From Verrucomicrobiales bacterium (lineage in GTDB: Bacteria; Verrucomicrobiota; Verrucomicrobiia; Limisphaerales; UBA1100), in assembly GCA_002718935.1 (NCBI GenBank), contig PBFV01000026.1, positions 3,785-32,704 on the forward strand: a stretch of 28,920 bases of DNA. The letters run 5' to 3'. The notes under the pieces were generated by a model. That model was not told the origin of the DNA, searched no databases, and saw only the letters and a program-made list of their open reading frames with translations. Below, piece after piece: positions 16,924 through 25,494 of this stretch. A program made the translations under genes and the position numbers. Each line of letters opens with the position of its first letter. The first letter of the stretch is position 1.

Positions 16924-17659
16924 GTAGTTTCAGGATCCGTTCCGTCAGCGTATTGGTGACATCGGTGTAGATCAATCGCCCGGCTTCCTCCGACTCCGCA
17001 ATGCGGCCGGGATGAATGGCCTCGCCAAAATGCACGGTAATGCGGCGCGGCTTGGGCACTTTGCCGAACTTTGGCAGGGAATCGAAAGTACCGTGTACAT
17101 AGGCGGGCACGATAGGAATGTCCAACTCCGTGGCGATCATCGCCGGGCCTTTCTTGAGAGACGCAATCTCTCCATCAGTGGAACGGGTGCCTTCGGGATA
17201 AATAATGATGGCTCGCCCGCCGGGCCGCAGAAATTCGCGGCAGGCGGCCATGATCCGGGCTATGGTCTGTCGACTCGATTTGCGGTCCGCGGGAATGAGA
17301 TTCATCAGGAGCGGCAGCGAGTTCTTGCGTTTCTTATTTTCAAAAAAGTAATCGCGCGCAGCCACCATTCCAAACTGGTTGAAATCCATTCCACTGGCGT
17401 ACATGAGCGCGGCGCTATCCATGTGGCTGGAGTGGTTGCTGCAAACCATAAAGGGCGGCGAGGGAAGGCGCTCCCGGCCGTGGACCGTGAGTGGACACCA
17501 AAGGTTAAATAGTGCCGTGCCGAAAAGTTCAAACACGCCATGAAATAGCCGAGCCTTGCCGCGGGGCGGCTCGCGTAGGTACGCAAATTCCTCCTCGAGG
17601 CCTGCGTCCCGCAGCAGTTCTTGAAACGCTGACACGCGTTTACCTTCCGAACTTGGCAT
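16901..17659 (-). CDS. PlsC-type glycerolipid acyltransferase (acyltransferase 1, possible DHAP acyltransferase)
   Basis: Protein of 252 residues. The ATG at 17659 overlaps the end of the HMG-CoA reductase gene by 20 bases; the frame is open further upstream but only inside that gene. The acyltransferase blocks are CSNHSSHMDSA with His76 and Asp81, IPADRKSSRQ, IIIYPEGTRSTDG with EGTR at 156-159, and IPIVPAYVHGTFDSL. A hydrophobic stretch near 40-58 probably contacts the membrane. It differs clearly from acyltransferase 2 in length and in its N-terminal extension, so the two are not a recent duplication. Since the next gene needs acyl-DHAP, this enzyme is the best candidate in the window for making it, in the way GNPAT does in animals. 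That role is inferred from position; ordinary phosphatidate synthesis is also possible. Confidence 0.87.
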   Translation of the reverse strand: MPSSEGKRVSAFQELLRDAGLEEEFAYLREPPRGKARLFHGVFELFGTALFNLWCPLTVHGRERLPSPPFMVCSNHSSHMDSAALMYASGMDFNQFGMVAARDYFFENKKRKNSLPLLMNLIPADRKSSRQTIARIMAACREFLRPGGRAIIIYPEGTRSTDGEIASLKKGPAMIATELDIPIVPAYVHGTFDSLPKFGKVPKPRRITVHFGEAIHPGRIAESEEAGRLIYTDVTNTLTERILKLHGTHHGH

Positions 17660-18860
17660 GCGCGAGGGCAAACTCGTTGCTGACAATGGCCCCGGCCAGT
17701 GAAATTTCCAGTGCAAGCGCGGAGGCACAAATGATCTCCGCCAGTTTGCGTGCGCTCTTGTCCCCGGTGCAGCCCAGCATCTCCAGATGGCTGCGTTGCT
17801 GCGCCAGACGCGTGGCGCCGCCCACCGTGCCTACGGTGATCGATGGCATGCTAAGCGTGGCAAACAGGCTGTCGCCGTGCTTCTCGTAGGTGGCAATGCC
17901 CACACAGTTCTCAGCCACGCAAGCCACATCCTGACCCAGTGCGAGATAGAGCGCGGCGAGCGCATTGGAGGTGTGCAGGTTCAAGCCCACCACACCGGCC
18001 ATCTGCGAGCCCAGATGCTTGTCCGTGATGCAGCGGACAATGTCATCCACTCCCACGCGCAGTAGCTTGCGCAAGAGCCGGTCAGGGATTTTAAAACTGC
18101 AAATGACATGGTGGCCGCGCCCCTCCATGATCGTCTTGTGCGCGGGGTTTTTGTCGCAGCAGAAATTGCTCTCCACCAGATAACGGAAGGGACTGCGCGC
18201 CTTGTAATTGTCCATGATCCAGCGGCAGGCGGAATCCGTGGCCATGGTCACCATGTTTTGGCCGGCGGCCTCGGCGGTGTCATAGATGAACTCCATCAAC
18301 ACGCGGTTGTGTATAGGGTGCTTCTCAATGCGCAGGAGTTTGCCGTGCCGAGTGGTGCTCTCGGCGGCGGCGGTGATCTCCTTCACATGCGCATCGATCC
18401 AAGGCAGGAAATCATACGCCTCATCCAGTGTCTCGAAGATAAACACCGGGCTGCGCGACAAGGCCTGTTTGATGTGTCGGCTGGTGATGCCGCCTGACAA
18501 ATAGGACAGGTAAAAACCCCGTGTCATCGAGAGTGACAGCGTCCCCTCCAGCGTGCAAAGCGGCACATAAAAGTCACCCTTCGCATAGCTGCCATCAATG
18601 CGCAGGGGGCCGGCGATGGACAACGGCAGTCCCACGTGCCCAATCTGATTTTCGCACAGCCCCTTGTAATTCTCGGGTTCCTCCAGCTTCAGGTCACCCA
18701 GATTGAACCCCGTTTGAGCCGCAAGCCAATCCACTCGGTGCTGCATGTCCTCGGCGGCATAGCCGCGCGGAGGCGTCACCTTGCCGGAAGCCTCCCCACC
18801 ACTCCCCGCGCGTGCCACGGCGTCGGTTTCCTGTTTTGAGTTTGTTTCCAAAGCATTCAT
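17640..18860 (-). CDS. Hydroxymethylglutaryl-CoA reductase family enzyme (class I-like)
   Basis: Protein of 406 residues. HMG-CoA reductase reduces HMG-CoA to mevalonate with two NAD(P)H. The class I pattern is seen: ENQIGHVGLPLSIAGPLRI (70-88) and LEGTLSLSMTRG (104-115). By alignment from memory with the human enzyme, all four catalytic residues are present: Glu105, Lys237 (CCDKNPA), Asp311 (GQDVA) and His401 (ALAHAKFGR). The usual cofactor-loop motif 'DAMGMNM' is changed to AEAAGQNMVT (196-205), which is unusual. There are no membrane segments, unlike the eukaryotic enzyme. Verrucomicrobia mostly use the non-mevalonate route, and no other mevalonate gene is in the window. The ATG at 18860 is preferred to a TTG directly before it. 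It heads the lipid operon and may serve isoprenoid supply, or another thioester-to-alcohol reduction (speculative). Confidence 0.9.
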   Translation of the reverse strand: MNALETNSKQETDAVARAGSGGEASGKVTPPRGYAAEDMQHRVDWLAAQTGFNLGDLKLEEPENYKGLCENQIGHVGLPLSIAGPLRIDGSYAKGDFYVPLCTLEGTLSLSMTRGFYLSYLSGGITSRHIKQALSRSPVFIFETLDEAYDFLPWIDAHVKEITAAAESTTRHGKLLRIEKHPIHNRVLMEFIYDTAEAAGQNMVTMATDSACRWIMDNYKARSPFRYLVESNFCCDKNPAHKTIMEGRGHHVICSFKIPDRLLRKLLRVGVDDIVRCITDKHLGSQMAGVVGLNLHTSNALAALYLALGQDVACVAENCVGIATYEKHGDSLFATLSMPSITVGTVGGATRLAQQRSHLEMLGCTGDKSARKLAEIICASALALEISLAGAIVSNEFALAHAKFGR

Positions 18861-18924
18861 CAACGTCAGGTTGGGAGCCTAGTTTCAGGGCGAAAACAGT
18901 CCAGCACAATCCCCCCTTGCCCAA

Positions 18925-18949
18925 GTTATTCACACATAACGGGAATAAC
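18925..18949. promoter_or_regulatory. Perfect dyad upstream of the HMG-CoA reductase operon
   Basis: The arms GTTATTC (18925-18931) and GAATAAC (18943-18949) are perfect inverted repeats separated by 11 bases. A second overlapping dyad, GTTAT (18925-18929) with ATAAC (18936-18940), lies inside it. The site is 65 bases before the start codon of the first lipid gene, in the only sizeable gap (about 140 bases) between YjbQ and the operon. There is no T run, so it does not look like a terminator; it fits an operator. I cannot place -35 and -10 boxes with confidence. The binding protein is unknown. Confidence 0.45.
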
Positions 18950-18999
18950 AGGTGAAAAACACCCAATTTATCCGAAAATCACCAAGATATCCGACGGAT

Positions 19000-19422
19000 T
19001 CACTCGCCGAGCACATGGGCCGTCAACTTGCGGGTATGCCCCGCGTAACGATGTTCCCAGAGATAAATGCCCTGCCAAGTCCCCAAGGCAAGACGCCCGT
19101 TTGTGATGGGAATGCTGAGGTTGACCGCCGTCAATGCCGTCCGCACATGAGCGGGCATATCATCTTCACCCTCGTAATCATGCTCGAACATCGGGTCGCC
19201 ATCCGGACAAACGCGGGCCATAAATCGCTCCAAGTCACGCCGAACGCCGGGGTCGGCATTTTCCTGAATCACCAGCGAGGCGCTGGTGTGATGTAAATGT
19301 AACGTAACCATTCCCGCGCCCAAATCCGCCTCAGCCACCACATCCGCCACGCGGTCCGTGATATCGTGAAACTCCCGCCCGCGCGTGGAGATCGAAAATA
19401 CGCATTGGTGTTGTCTAAGCAC
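19000..19422 (-). CDS. yjbQ: YjbQ family protein (UPF0047; secondary thiamine-phosphate synthase)
   Basis: Protein of 140 residues, the normal length. Family signatures are LHLHHTSASLVIQENADP (with the His residues of the metal site), VRRDLERFM, EGEDDMPAHVRTAL and NGRLALGTWQGIYLWEHR. Members have weak thiamine-phosphate synthase activity in vitro; their real role is unclear. The start is a GTG at 19422, since no ATG precedes the conserved core and the N terminus (MLRQHQCVFSISTRGREF) fits family members. It lies between the small unknown gene upstream and the HMG-CoA reductase operon downstream, with gaps of 126 and 139 bases, so it is probably its own transcription unit. Confidence 0.93.
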   Translation of the reverse strand: MLRQHQCVFSISTRGREFHDITDRVADVVAEADLGAGMVTLHLHHTSASLVIQENADPGVRRDLERFMARVCPDGDPMFEHDYEGEDDMPAHVRTALTAVNLSIPITNGRLALGTWQGIYLWEHRYAGHTRKLTAHVLGE

Positions 19423-19476
19423 AGCCGTTGTTTGCCCGTCGTCGGGGGAAAACGCAAGCCATCAAGGCCCGTTGCC

Positions 19477-19531
19477 GGGCAGGCAGGGGGGAGCTCACAC
19501 CTGCCCAGCTTCAGGCCATCGGTAACTGGCC
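19477..19531. repeat. Two intergenic dyads between the small unknown gene and yjbQ
   Basis: GGGCAGG (19477-19483) pairs with CCTGCCC (19500-19506), and GGCCA (19514-19518) pairs with TGGCC (19527-19531). Both lie in the 126-base gap after the small - strand gene. On the - strand neither stem is followed by a T run, so they are at best weak terminators; on the + strand the second is followed by GCTTTTT, but no + gene precedes it. A role in ending the small gene's message is possible. Confidence 0.35.
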
Positions 19532-19548
19532 GCTTTTTCCGCCCCGCG

Positions 19549-19788
19549 TTAGCCAGGGATCCAACAGGGCTCAAAGCGCCACGCCGAAAAGTAGGTTCGA
19601 GAACTCAACGCGGGCAGTTCCTCAAAGCGAAATCCCAGCACACGCTCCCGCCCACCCCATTCAGGCAGGTAGTCCATGCCTACGATGGTGTAGACTCCGC
19701 CCACTTGGGGGACATGCGAAGTCCACTCCCAGATCGCTCCAGGGAACCGGTCGTCCAGGCAAATAACCTGTTGCCCACGATGCCACAT
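19549..19788 (-). CDS. Small protein of unknown function (79 residues)
   Basis: The frame is open further upstream, but the ATG at 19788 is chosen because a GGAG ribosome site lies 9 bases before it and because the upstream codons cross the GAPDH terminator. The protein begins MWHRGQQVICLDDRF and continues through WEWTSHVPQVGGVYTIVGMD, RVLGFRFEELPAL and FSAWRFEP. The pattern 'VICLDD-F ... P-x-x-G-x-VYTI ... F-ELP ... FRF-P' resembles short beta-rich proteins annotated as hypothetical in many genomes and phages; I do not recognise a function. There is no signal peptide or membrane segment. It is separated from GAPDH by a strong terminator and so must have its own promoter, which I could not identify in the ~80 bases available. 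Confidence 0.6.
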   Translation of the reverse strand: MWHRGQQVICLDDRFPGAIWEWTSHVPQVGGVYTIVGMDYLPEWGGRERVLGFRFEELPALSSRTYFSAWRFEPCWIPG

Positions 19789-19871
19789 GATCTCATCTCC
19801 CACCCCAACCTGCCACAAAGTGATGAATCCTGCTGGATTTGTTATCCACCTCCGGTGAAAAACGGGAGCAC

Positions 19872-19897
19872 AAAAAAGGCGGTCCGCAGACCGCCTT
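19872..19897 (-). terminator. Rho-independent terminator of the GAPDH gene
   Basis: Read on the - strand, AAGGCGGTC and GACCGCCTT form a perfect nine-base stem with a four-base loop (TGCG), ending in a run of six T. It lies 24 bases after the GAPDH stop codon. This is the clearest terminator in the window. Confidence 0.92.
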
Positions 19898-19921
19898 GAA
19901 AACCCATGATGCGACGAACGA

Positions 19922-21745
<1,824 letters not shown>

Positions 21746-21749
<4 letters not shown>

Positions 21750-22954
21750 CGCTGTGGCTCATCGTCCGCAAGAGCCTGCGACAGCACGCGCTGTCCACCG
21801 GCATCACCGCCGTGAGCATCGCGCTGGCGACGGGGTTGCTGATGTCCATCGTGTCGGTAAAAGAGCAATCCATGCGCGCCTTTACCAGCGTGAACGGCGG
21901 GTTTGATGCGGTGATGGGCAGTCGCGGCTCGGAACTCAGCCTCGTGCTCTTTAGCGTGTTTCACATGGATCAGGCGCCCGGCACGCTGCTCTGGGAGGAA
22001 TACGAGTTCATAACCGGCAAGGCCAACCGCCGCTTCATCCAGCGCGCGGTGCCGATCGTGGTGGGCGACAATTATCATGACTTCCGGATCGTCGGCACTA
22101 CTGCGGAATTTTTTGAAGTGCCGTACGCGAACGATCGGAAATACACCCTCACCACCGGCGGTCGAATTTTTCATGAGGATGCCCAGGAGGCAGTGGTGGG
22201 CAGTTATGTGGCGCAAAAGCTCGGCTTGCGCGTGGGAGATATCATTCAACCCTACCACGGCCTGTCCTTCGACCCCACGCAGAAGCATGATGTGGATTAT
22301 TTAATTGTGGGCATTTTAAAGCCCAGCAACACACCCACTGATCACGCCATTTGGATTCCCCTCAGTGGGGCGCAAAATATGCCCGGGCATTCCGCCGAGA
22401 AGGCTACGGACATCAGCGCCATCCTACTGCAGTTCAACGCCCGCTCGCAGGCGCCGCAGTTTGCCGAGATGGTAAACAAGAACACGCGAGACAAAACCGT
22501 GGCGGTCATCGCCCCGACGGTATCGCGATTTTTTTCGCGATTCCAATGGCTCGGCACGGTGCTTGGAGGTATGGCCGGGCTGGTGGCGCTGGTAGGGGCG
22601 GGCGGTATTCTTGCCAGTCTTTACAACACCATGAATGAACGCCGGCGGGAGGTGGCCATCCTGCGTGCCTTGGGTGCGCGGCGGGGTACGGTCTTTGGCG
22701 TGATCCTGGCCGAGAGTGCCACCATCAGCACGCTGGGTGTGGTGATCGGGTTCGCGCTATACTACCTCTTCACCGGGGTCGCGGCATGGTATTTGTGGGA
22801 CAGTACGGGTGTGGTGATCGACCCGAGGGCGTTCCACCCCATCCTGTACGTGGCGCCGGTATGTATTATTGCAATGGGCACGCTGGCTGGTATTCTTCCG
22901 GCCGTGAAAGCGTACCGCACGGATGTTGCGGCCAATTTAATTCCTCAAACATGA
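21746..22954 (+). CDS. FtsX-like ABC transporter permease
   Basis: Protein of 402 residues with the four-helix MacB/FtsX layout. One N-terminal membrane helix (ITAVSIALATGLLMSIVSV) is followed by a periplasmic domain of about 240 residues and three helices near the C terminus (WLGTVLGGMAGLVALVGAGG; ATISTLGVVIGFALYYLF; PVCIIAMGTLAGILPAVKA). The cytoplasmic coupling loop MNERRREVAILRALGARRG is characteristic. It pairs with the overlapping ATPase gene. Its own stop overlaps the start of the His-rich lipoprotein (ATGA at 22951-22954). The transported or moved substrate is not visible; the downstream genes suggest a metal. Confidence 0.93.
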
Positions 22955-23439
22955 AATCTATTTTTGTAACCCTCCTGGGCGCGCTGGCCATTGGCTGCGG
23001 GCACGACCACAGCCATCACGGGCACGACCACGACCATAGCCATGGTGAAGGTGAAATCCATGCGCACAGCCACGAGGCGCCCAACGGCGGCACGATGGTG
23101 GAATTCGGCAAGGATGTGGTCCATCTGGAGTTTAAGCGCGATGACGCCAACGCCAGCCGCATGAACCTCTGGGCGCACCAGTTTCACCCGCCCAAGGCCG
23201 TGAAGCTGACCATGCAGGAGATCCGCGTGATCGCCAAGGTGGACGGGGAGGAAAAGGCGCTTGTGTTTAAGCCGGTAGCCAACCCCACGCTCGGCAATAC
23301 CGCCGAGCAGTCCTCGGAGTACGCGGCCGAGGCTGACTGGCTTGCGGAGGCCGCGAGCTTTGAAGCGCGTGTGGAGAAGCTCGATTACACCGGTGGCGTG
23401 AGCCACAATAAAACTTTCCAATTCGGCAAAAAAGAGTAG
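22951..23439 (+). CDS. Histidine-rich lipoprotein, probably metal-binding
   Basis: Protein of 162 residues. The ATG at 22951 overlaps the permease stop and gives a lipoprotein signal (MKSIFVTLLGALAIGC, Cys16). Residues 18-41 are dominated by His and Asp (HDHSHHGHDHDHSH and then HAHSH), a typical zinc- or nickel-binding segment. The next part, EAPNGGTMVEFGKDVVHLEF, starts a compact beta-rich domain of about 115 residues of unknown family; its 'HxAxHGG' style recalls periplasmic proteins found beside metal efflux or uptake systems. Likely role: capture of a divalent metal near the FtsX-type transporter (inference). The next lipoprotein gene begins nine bases later. Confidence in the gene is high, in the function moderate. 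Confidence 0.85.
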   Translation: MKSIFVTLLGALAIGCGHDHSHHGHDHDHSHGEGEIHAHSHEAPNGGTMVEFGKDVVHLEFKRDDANASRMNLWAHQFHPPKAVKLTMQEIRVIAKVDGEEKALVFKPVANPTLGNTAEQSSEYAAEADWLAEAASFEARVEKLDYTGGVSHNKTFQFGKKE

Positions 23440-23448
23440 GCTAAATCG

Positions 23449-24219
23449 GTGAACGCGAGGAGGGTTTTGGCAATGTTGGCAGTGGCGGGCCTAACTGGCT
23501 GCGGTCAACAGTCGCCACCCGCGCCCAGCGTGGATGTCAGCCAGCTTCGGGGCGCGACCATCCAACCTTTGCAGGCTCAACCGGTACTGGAGGAGGTACC
23601 TCCGGCCATTCCCGAGGCCCCCTTGGCGGGTAAACCGCAGGTGGCCGAGGTGGCCAAGCTCAAGGCCGGTGCGCGGTACTGGCAAAATTTTGCCAAGCTG
23701 CAGACCAGCCTGCCGGTTACCGCCCAATCCCCGCAAGCGGGCCGACCGGCTGAGCCGCCCTCCAACGCCGTGGATCCCACTCCTCAGGTGATCGACGGGT
23801 ATCGCGTTGTGGATTTCAAGCAGCTCACCAAATACATTTTCAAGGTGCCGGATGATCCGGTGACCGAGCCGGCCGCCAAGGAGATGCTTGGGGAAAATGA
23901 AATTCCCGAGGACGTGCAGGCACTTAACAAGCAGAAGATTGCCCTCAAGGGCTACATGCTGCCGCTGCGCACTGAGGATGGCAAGGTGGTGGAGTTTCTC
24001 GTGATGGCCAATCAGGCCCTGTGCTGCTTTGGCGCCGTGCCAAAGATTACGGAATATGTCAGCGTGCGCATGCCCGAGGGCCGCGGCGTGAATGAGCTGA
24101 AGGACATTCCCATTACCGTTTTCGGCACCTTCAAGGTGGGCGCCATCGTGGAAAACGATTACGTGGTGGGCCTGTACGAAATGACCGGCCACACCCTCAA
24201 CGGCCCGATCGATCTGTAA
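23449..24219 (+). CDS. DUF3299 lipoprotein (copy 1, long)
   Basis: Protein of 256 residues. Two starts compete. The GTG at 23449 gives MNARRVLAMLAVAGLTGC, a proper lipoprotein signal with two Arg residues; the ATG at 23473 has a strong AGGAGG ribosome site nine bases upstream but leaves a signal with no positive charge. I prefer the GTG. After a Pro/Ala-rich linker, the DUF3299 domain runs from VVDFKQLTKYIFKVPDD (about 119) to the end, with GYMLPLRTEDGKVVEFLVM, CCFGAVPKITEYV and VGLYEMTGHTL. The paired Cys residues are conserved in the family, whose function is unknown. It is one base from the next gene, a paralogue. Confidence 0.88.
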   Translation: MNARRVLAMLAVAGLTGCGQQSPPAPSVDVSQLRGATIQPLQAQPVLEEVPPAIPEAPLAGKPQVAEVAKLKAGARYWQNFAKLQTSLPVTAQSPQAGRPAEPPSNAVDPTPQVIDGYRVVDFKQLTKYIFKVPDDPVTEPAAKEMLGENEIPEDVQALNKQKIALKGYMLPLRTEDGKVVEFLVMANQALCCFGAVPKITEYVSVRMPEGRGVNELKDIPITVFGTFKVGAIVENDYVVGLYEMTGHTLNGPIDL

Positions 24220-24220
24220 C

Positions 24221-24823
24221 ATGAAGTTTTTTTCGTTATCGATTGTCCCGGCGGTGGTCATCGCGCTCGGCTGCCAGTCCGCGGCGCAGCCGGTGAAAGA
24301 TTCCAAGCCGCCCGTCAAACCCGAGGCCGGCAACGAAAAGCCTGCGGTGGTGGAGGGCAAATATCACAAGGTCAATTTCAAGCAGCTTTCCAGTTACGCC
24401 TACGAGGTGCCGGACGATCCCATCAGCGATCCCAAGACCAAGGCGTTGATGGAGAAAAATCAAATCCCGGAGGCCATCAAGAAACTCGACAAGCAGGACG
24501 TGGCCATCACCGGCTTCATGCTTCCGTTGCGTGTGGAGGACGGAAAGATCACGGAGTTTCTCATCCTGCGCGATCAAAACGCCTGTTGCAACGGCATGGT
24601 GCCGAAGATCAATGAGTGGATTCACACAAAAATGCCGAAGGGCAAAGGTGTGAAGCCGATGATGGATGTGATGATCACTTTTTACGGGAAGCTAAAGGTG
24701 GGTGAGGTTTTTGAAAACGGCTACCTCATCGGCTTGTACGAAATGGACGGCGAAAAACTCAGTGATCCGCTGACCGCCCCCTCGCCCCTTAAGCCGGGTG
24801 AATCTCCGAAGCCCGCGAACTAG
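24221..24823 (+). CDS. DUF3299 lipoprotein (copy 2, short)
   Basis: Protein of 200 residues with signal MKFFSLSIVPAVVIALGC (Cys18) and a short charged linker. The DUF3299 domain starts at KVNFKQLSSYAYEVPDD and matches copy 1 block by block: GFMLPLRVEDGKITEFLIL, CCNGMVPKINEWI, GEVFENGYLIGLYEMDGE. The conserved Cys pair is kept. The linker is about 80 residues shorter than in copy 1. The ATG lies one base after the previous stop, so the two are certainly co-translated. The TAG stop shares the bases CTAG with the stop of the convergent lipoprotein gene on the - strand. Biochemical role unknown; association with the ABC transporter and His-rich lipoprotein points to metal homeostasis. Confidence 0.9.
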   Translation: MKFFSLSIVPAVVIALGCQSAAQPVKDSKPPVKPEAGNEKPAVVEGKYHKVNFKQLSSYAYEVPDDPISDPKTKALMEKNQIPEAIKKLDKQDVAITGFMLPLRVEDGKITEFLILRDQNACCNGMVPKINEWIHTKMPKGKGVKPMMDVMITFYGKLKVGEVFENGYLIGLYEMDGEKLSDPLTAPSPLKPGESPKPAN

Positions 24824-25494
24824 TCGATCCGCCACACACGCAGGTCATCCACTGCGATGGGCTGGCCGGAGAACGGAGTACCCCAAACAGTTGGCCGGCC
24901 GGCAAGCGGCTTATCCGCTTCCTTCCATATGAGGGTCCAGTCAGTCGGTTCCAGCTGCGTGTCCGCCCAGGCTTTGCCTTCCACGGCCCATTGCAGGCCG
25001 GGGAGCGGACGCAGTTGCAGTTGCAAATAAGTCCACTGACCGGGTGACCATTGATACTCCGCTTCCGCCACGGTCGTCTCATTGCGCAACAGTAGGAGCT
25101 TGTCTTCCGCCGGCTTCACCACCAGCCGATAACCGCTGATGCCATTGAGTCCGACGCCAAAGCTCGGTGCCTGCCTGCCCTTGGCCTCACCCTGAAATCG
25201 TGCGGCCACCCTCAGTCCATCCACCATGGCTGGGCCAAACATCAACCCGTGCGCCTCCAGCGGCTCGGCCGGCAACTGGGCAAAACGATTGGGCGTGCCG
25301 GTAATTGTTACCTCGCCATTGAGCGTCAGGAATTCATCGGGTAACGCCTGCTGGCGGGAAAACGTCTCGTTCAAGATCAGCGTATACCCTTCGCCGGGCA
25401 CGATGGGCCGAACCGGCGTTTCACAGCCCAGACCCAACAGCACCACCGGCAGCAACATGCAAAAGCTTCGCATGGGCGCAGTGTAACTGCGCAT
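24820..25494 (-). CDS. Lipoprotein with jelly-roll-like (concanavalin A-like) domain
   Basis: Protein of 224 residues if it starts at the ATG at 25494, which overlaps the permease stop (TGATG) and suits translational coupling; an ATG at 25473 also leaves a good signal ending in LLGLGC. The mature part begins YTLILNETFSRQQALPDEF and contains FQGEAKGRQAPSFGVGLNG, YRLVVKPAEDKLLLLRN, WTYLQLQLRPLPGLQWAVEG and IAVDDLRVWRID. This is the usual pattern of LamG/DUF1080-like jelly rolls ('W-x-x-L-x-L ... G ... W ... DD-(I/L)-x-(V/I)'), which bind sugars or act on them. I see no catalytic residues that would decide. Role inferred as a surface or periplasmic carbohydrate-binding protein. Confidence 0.68.
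   Translation of the reverse strand: MRSYTAPMRSFCMLLPVVLLGLGCETPVRPIVPGEGYTLILNETFSRQQALPDEFLTLNGEVTITGTPNRFAQLPAEPLEAHGLMFGPAMVDGLRVAARFQGEAKGRQAPSFGVGLNGISGYRLVVKPAEDKLLLLRNETTVAEAEYQWSPGQWTYLQLQLRPLPGLQWAVEGKAWADTQLEPTDWTLIWKEADKPLAGRPTVWGTPFSGQPIAVDDLRVWRID

Noticed and set aside
18951..18963. Small hairpin GGTG-AAAAA-CACC after yjbQ
   Set aside because: The stem has only four pairs and is not followed by a T run on the - strand, so I do not call it the yjbQ terminator.
23018..23073. Tandem CAC/CAT-rich DNA as a possible simple repeat
   Set aside because: The repetition reflects His and Asp codons of the His-rich segment; the units are irregular and in frame.
23491..24360. Open frame of 289 codons on the - strand
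   Set aside because: It overlaps both DUF3299 genes in antisense and crosses their junction; those genes have family motifs and signal peptides.
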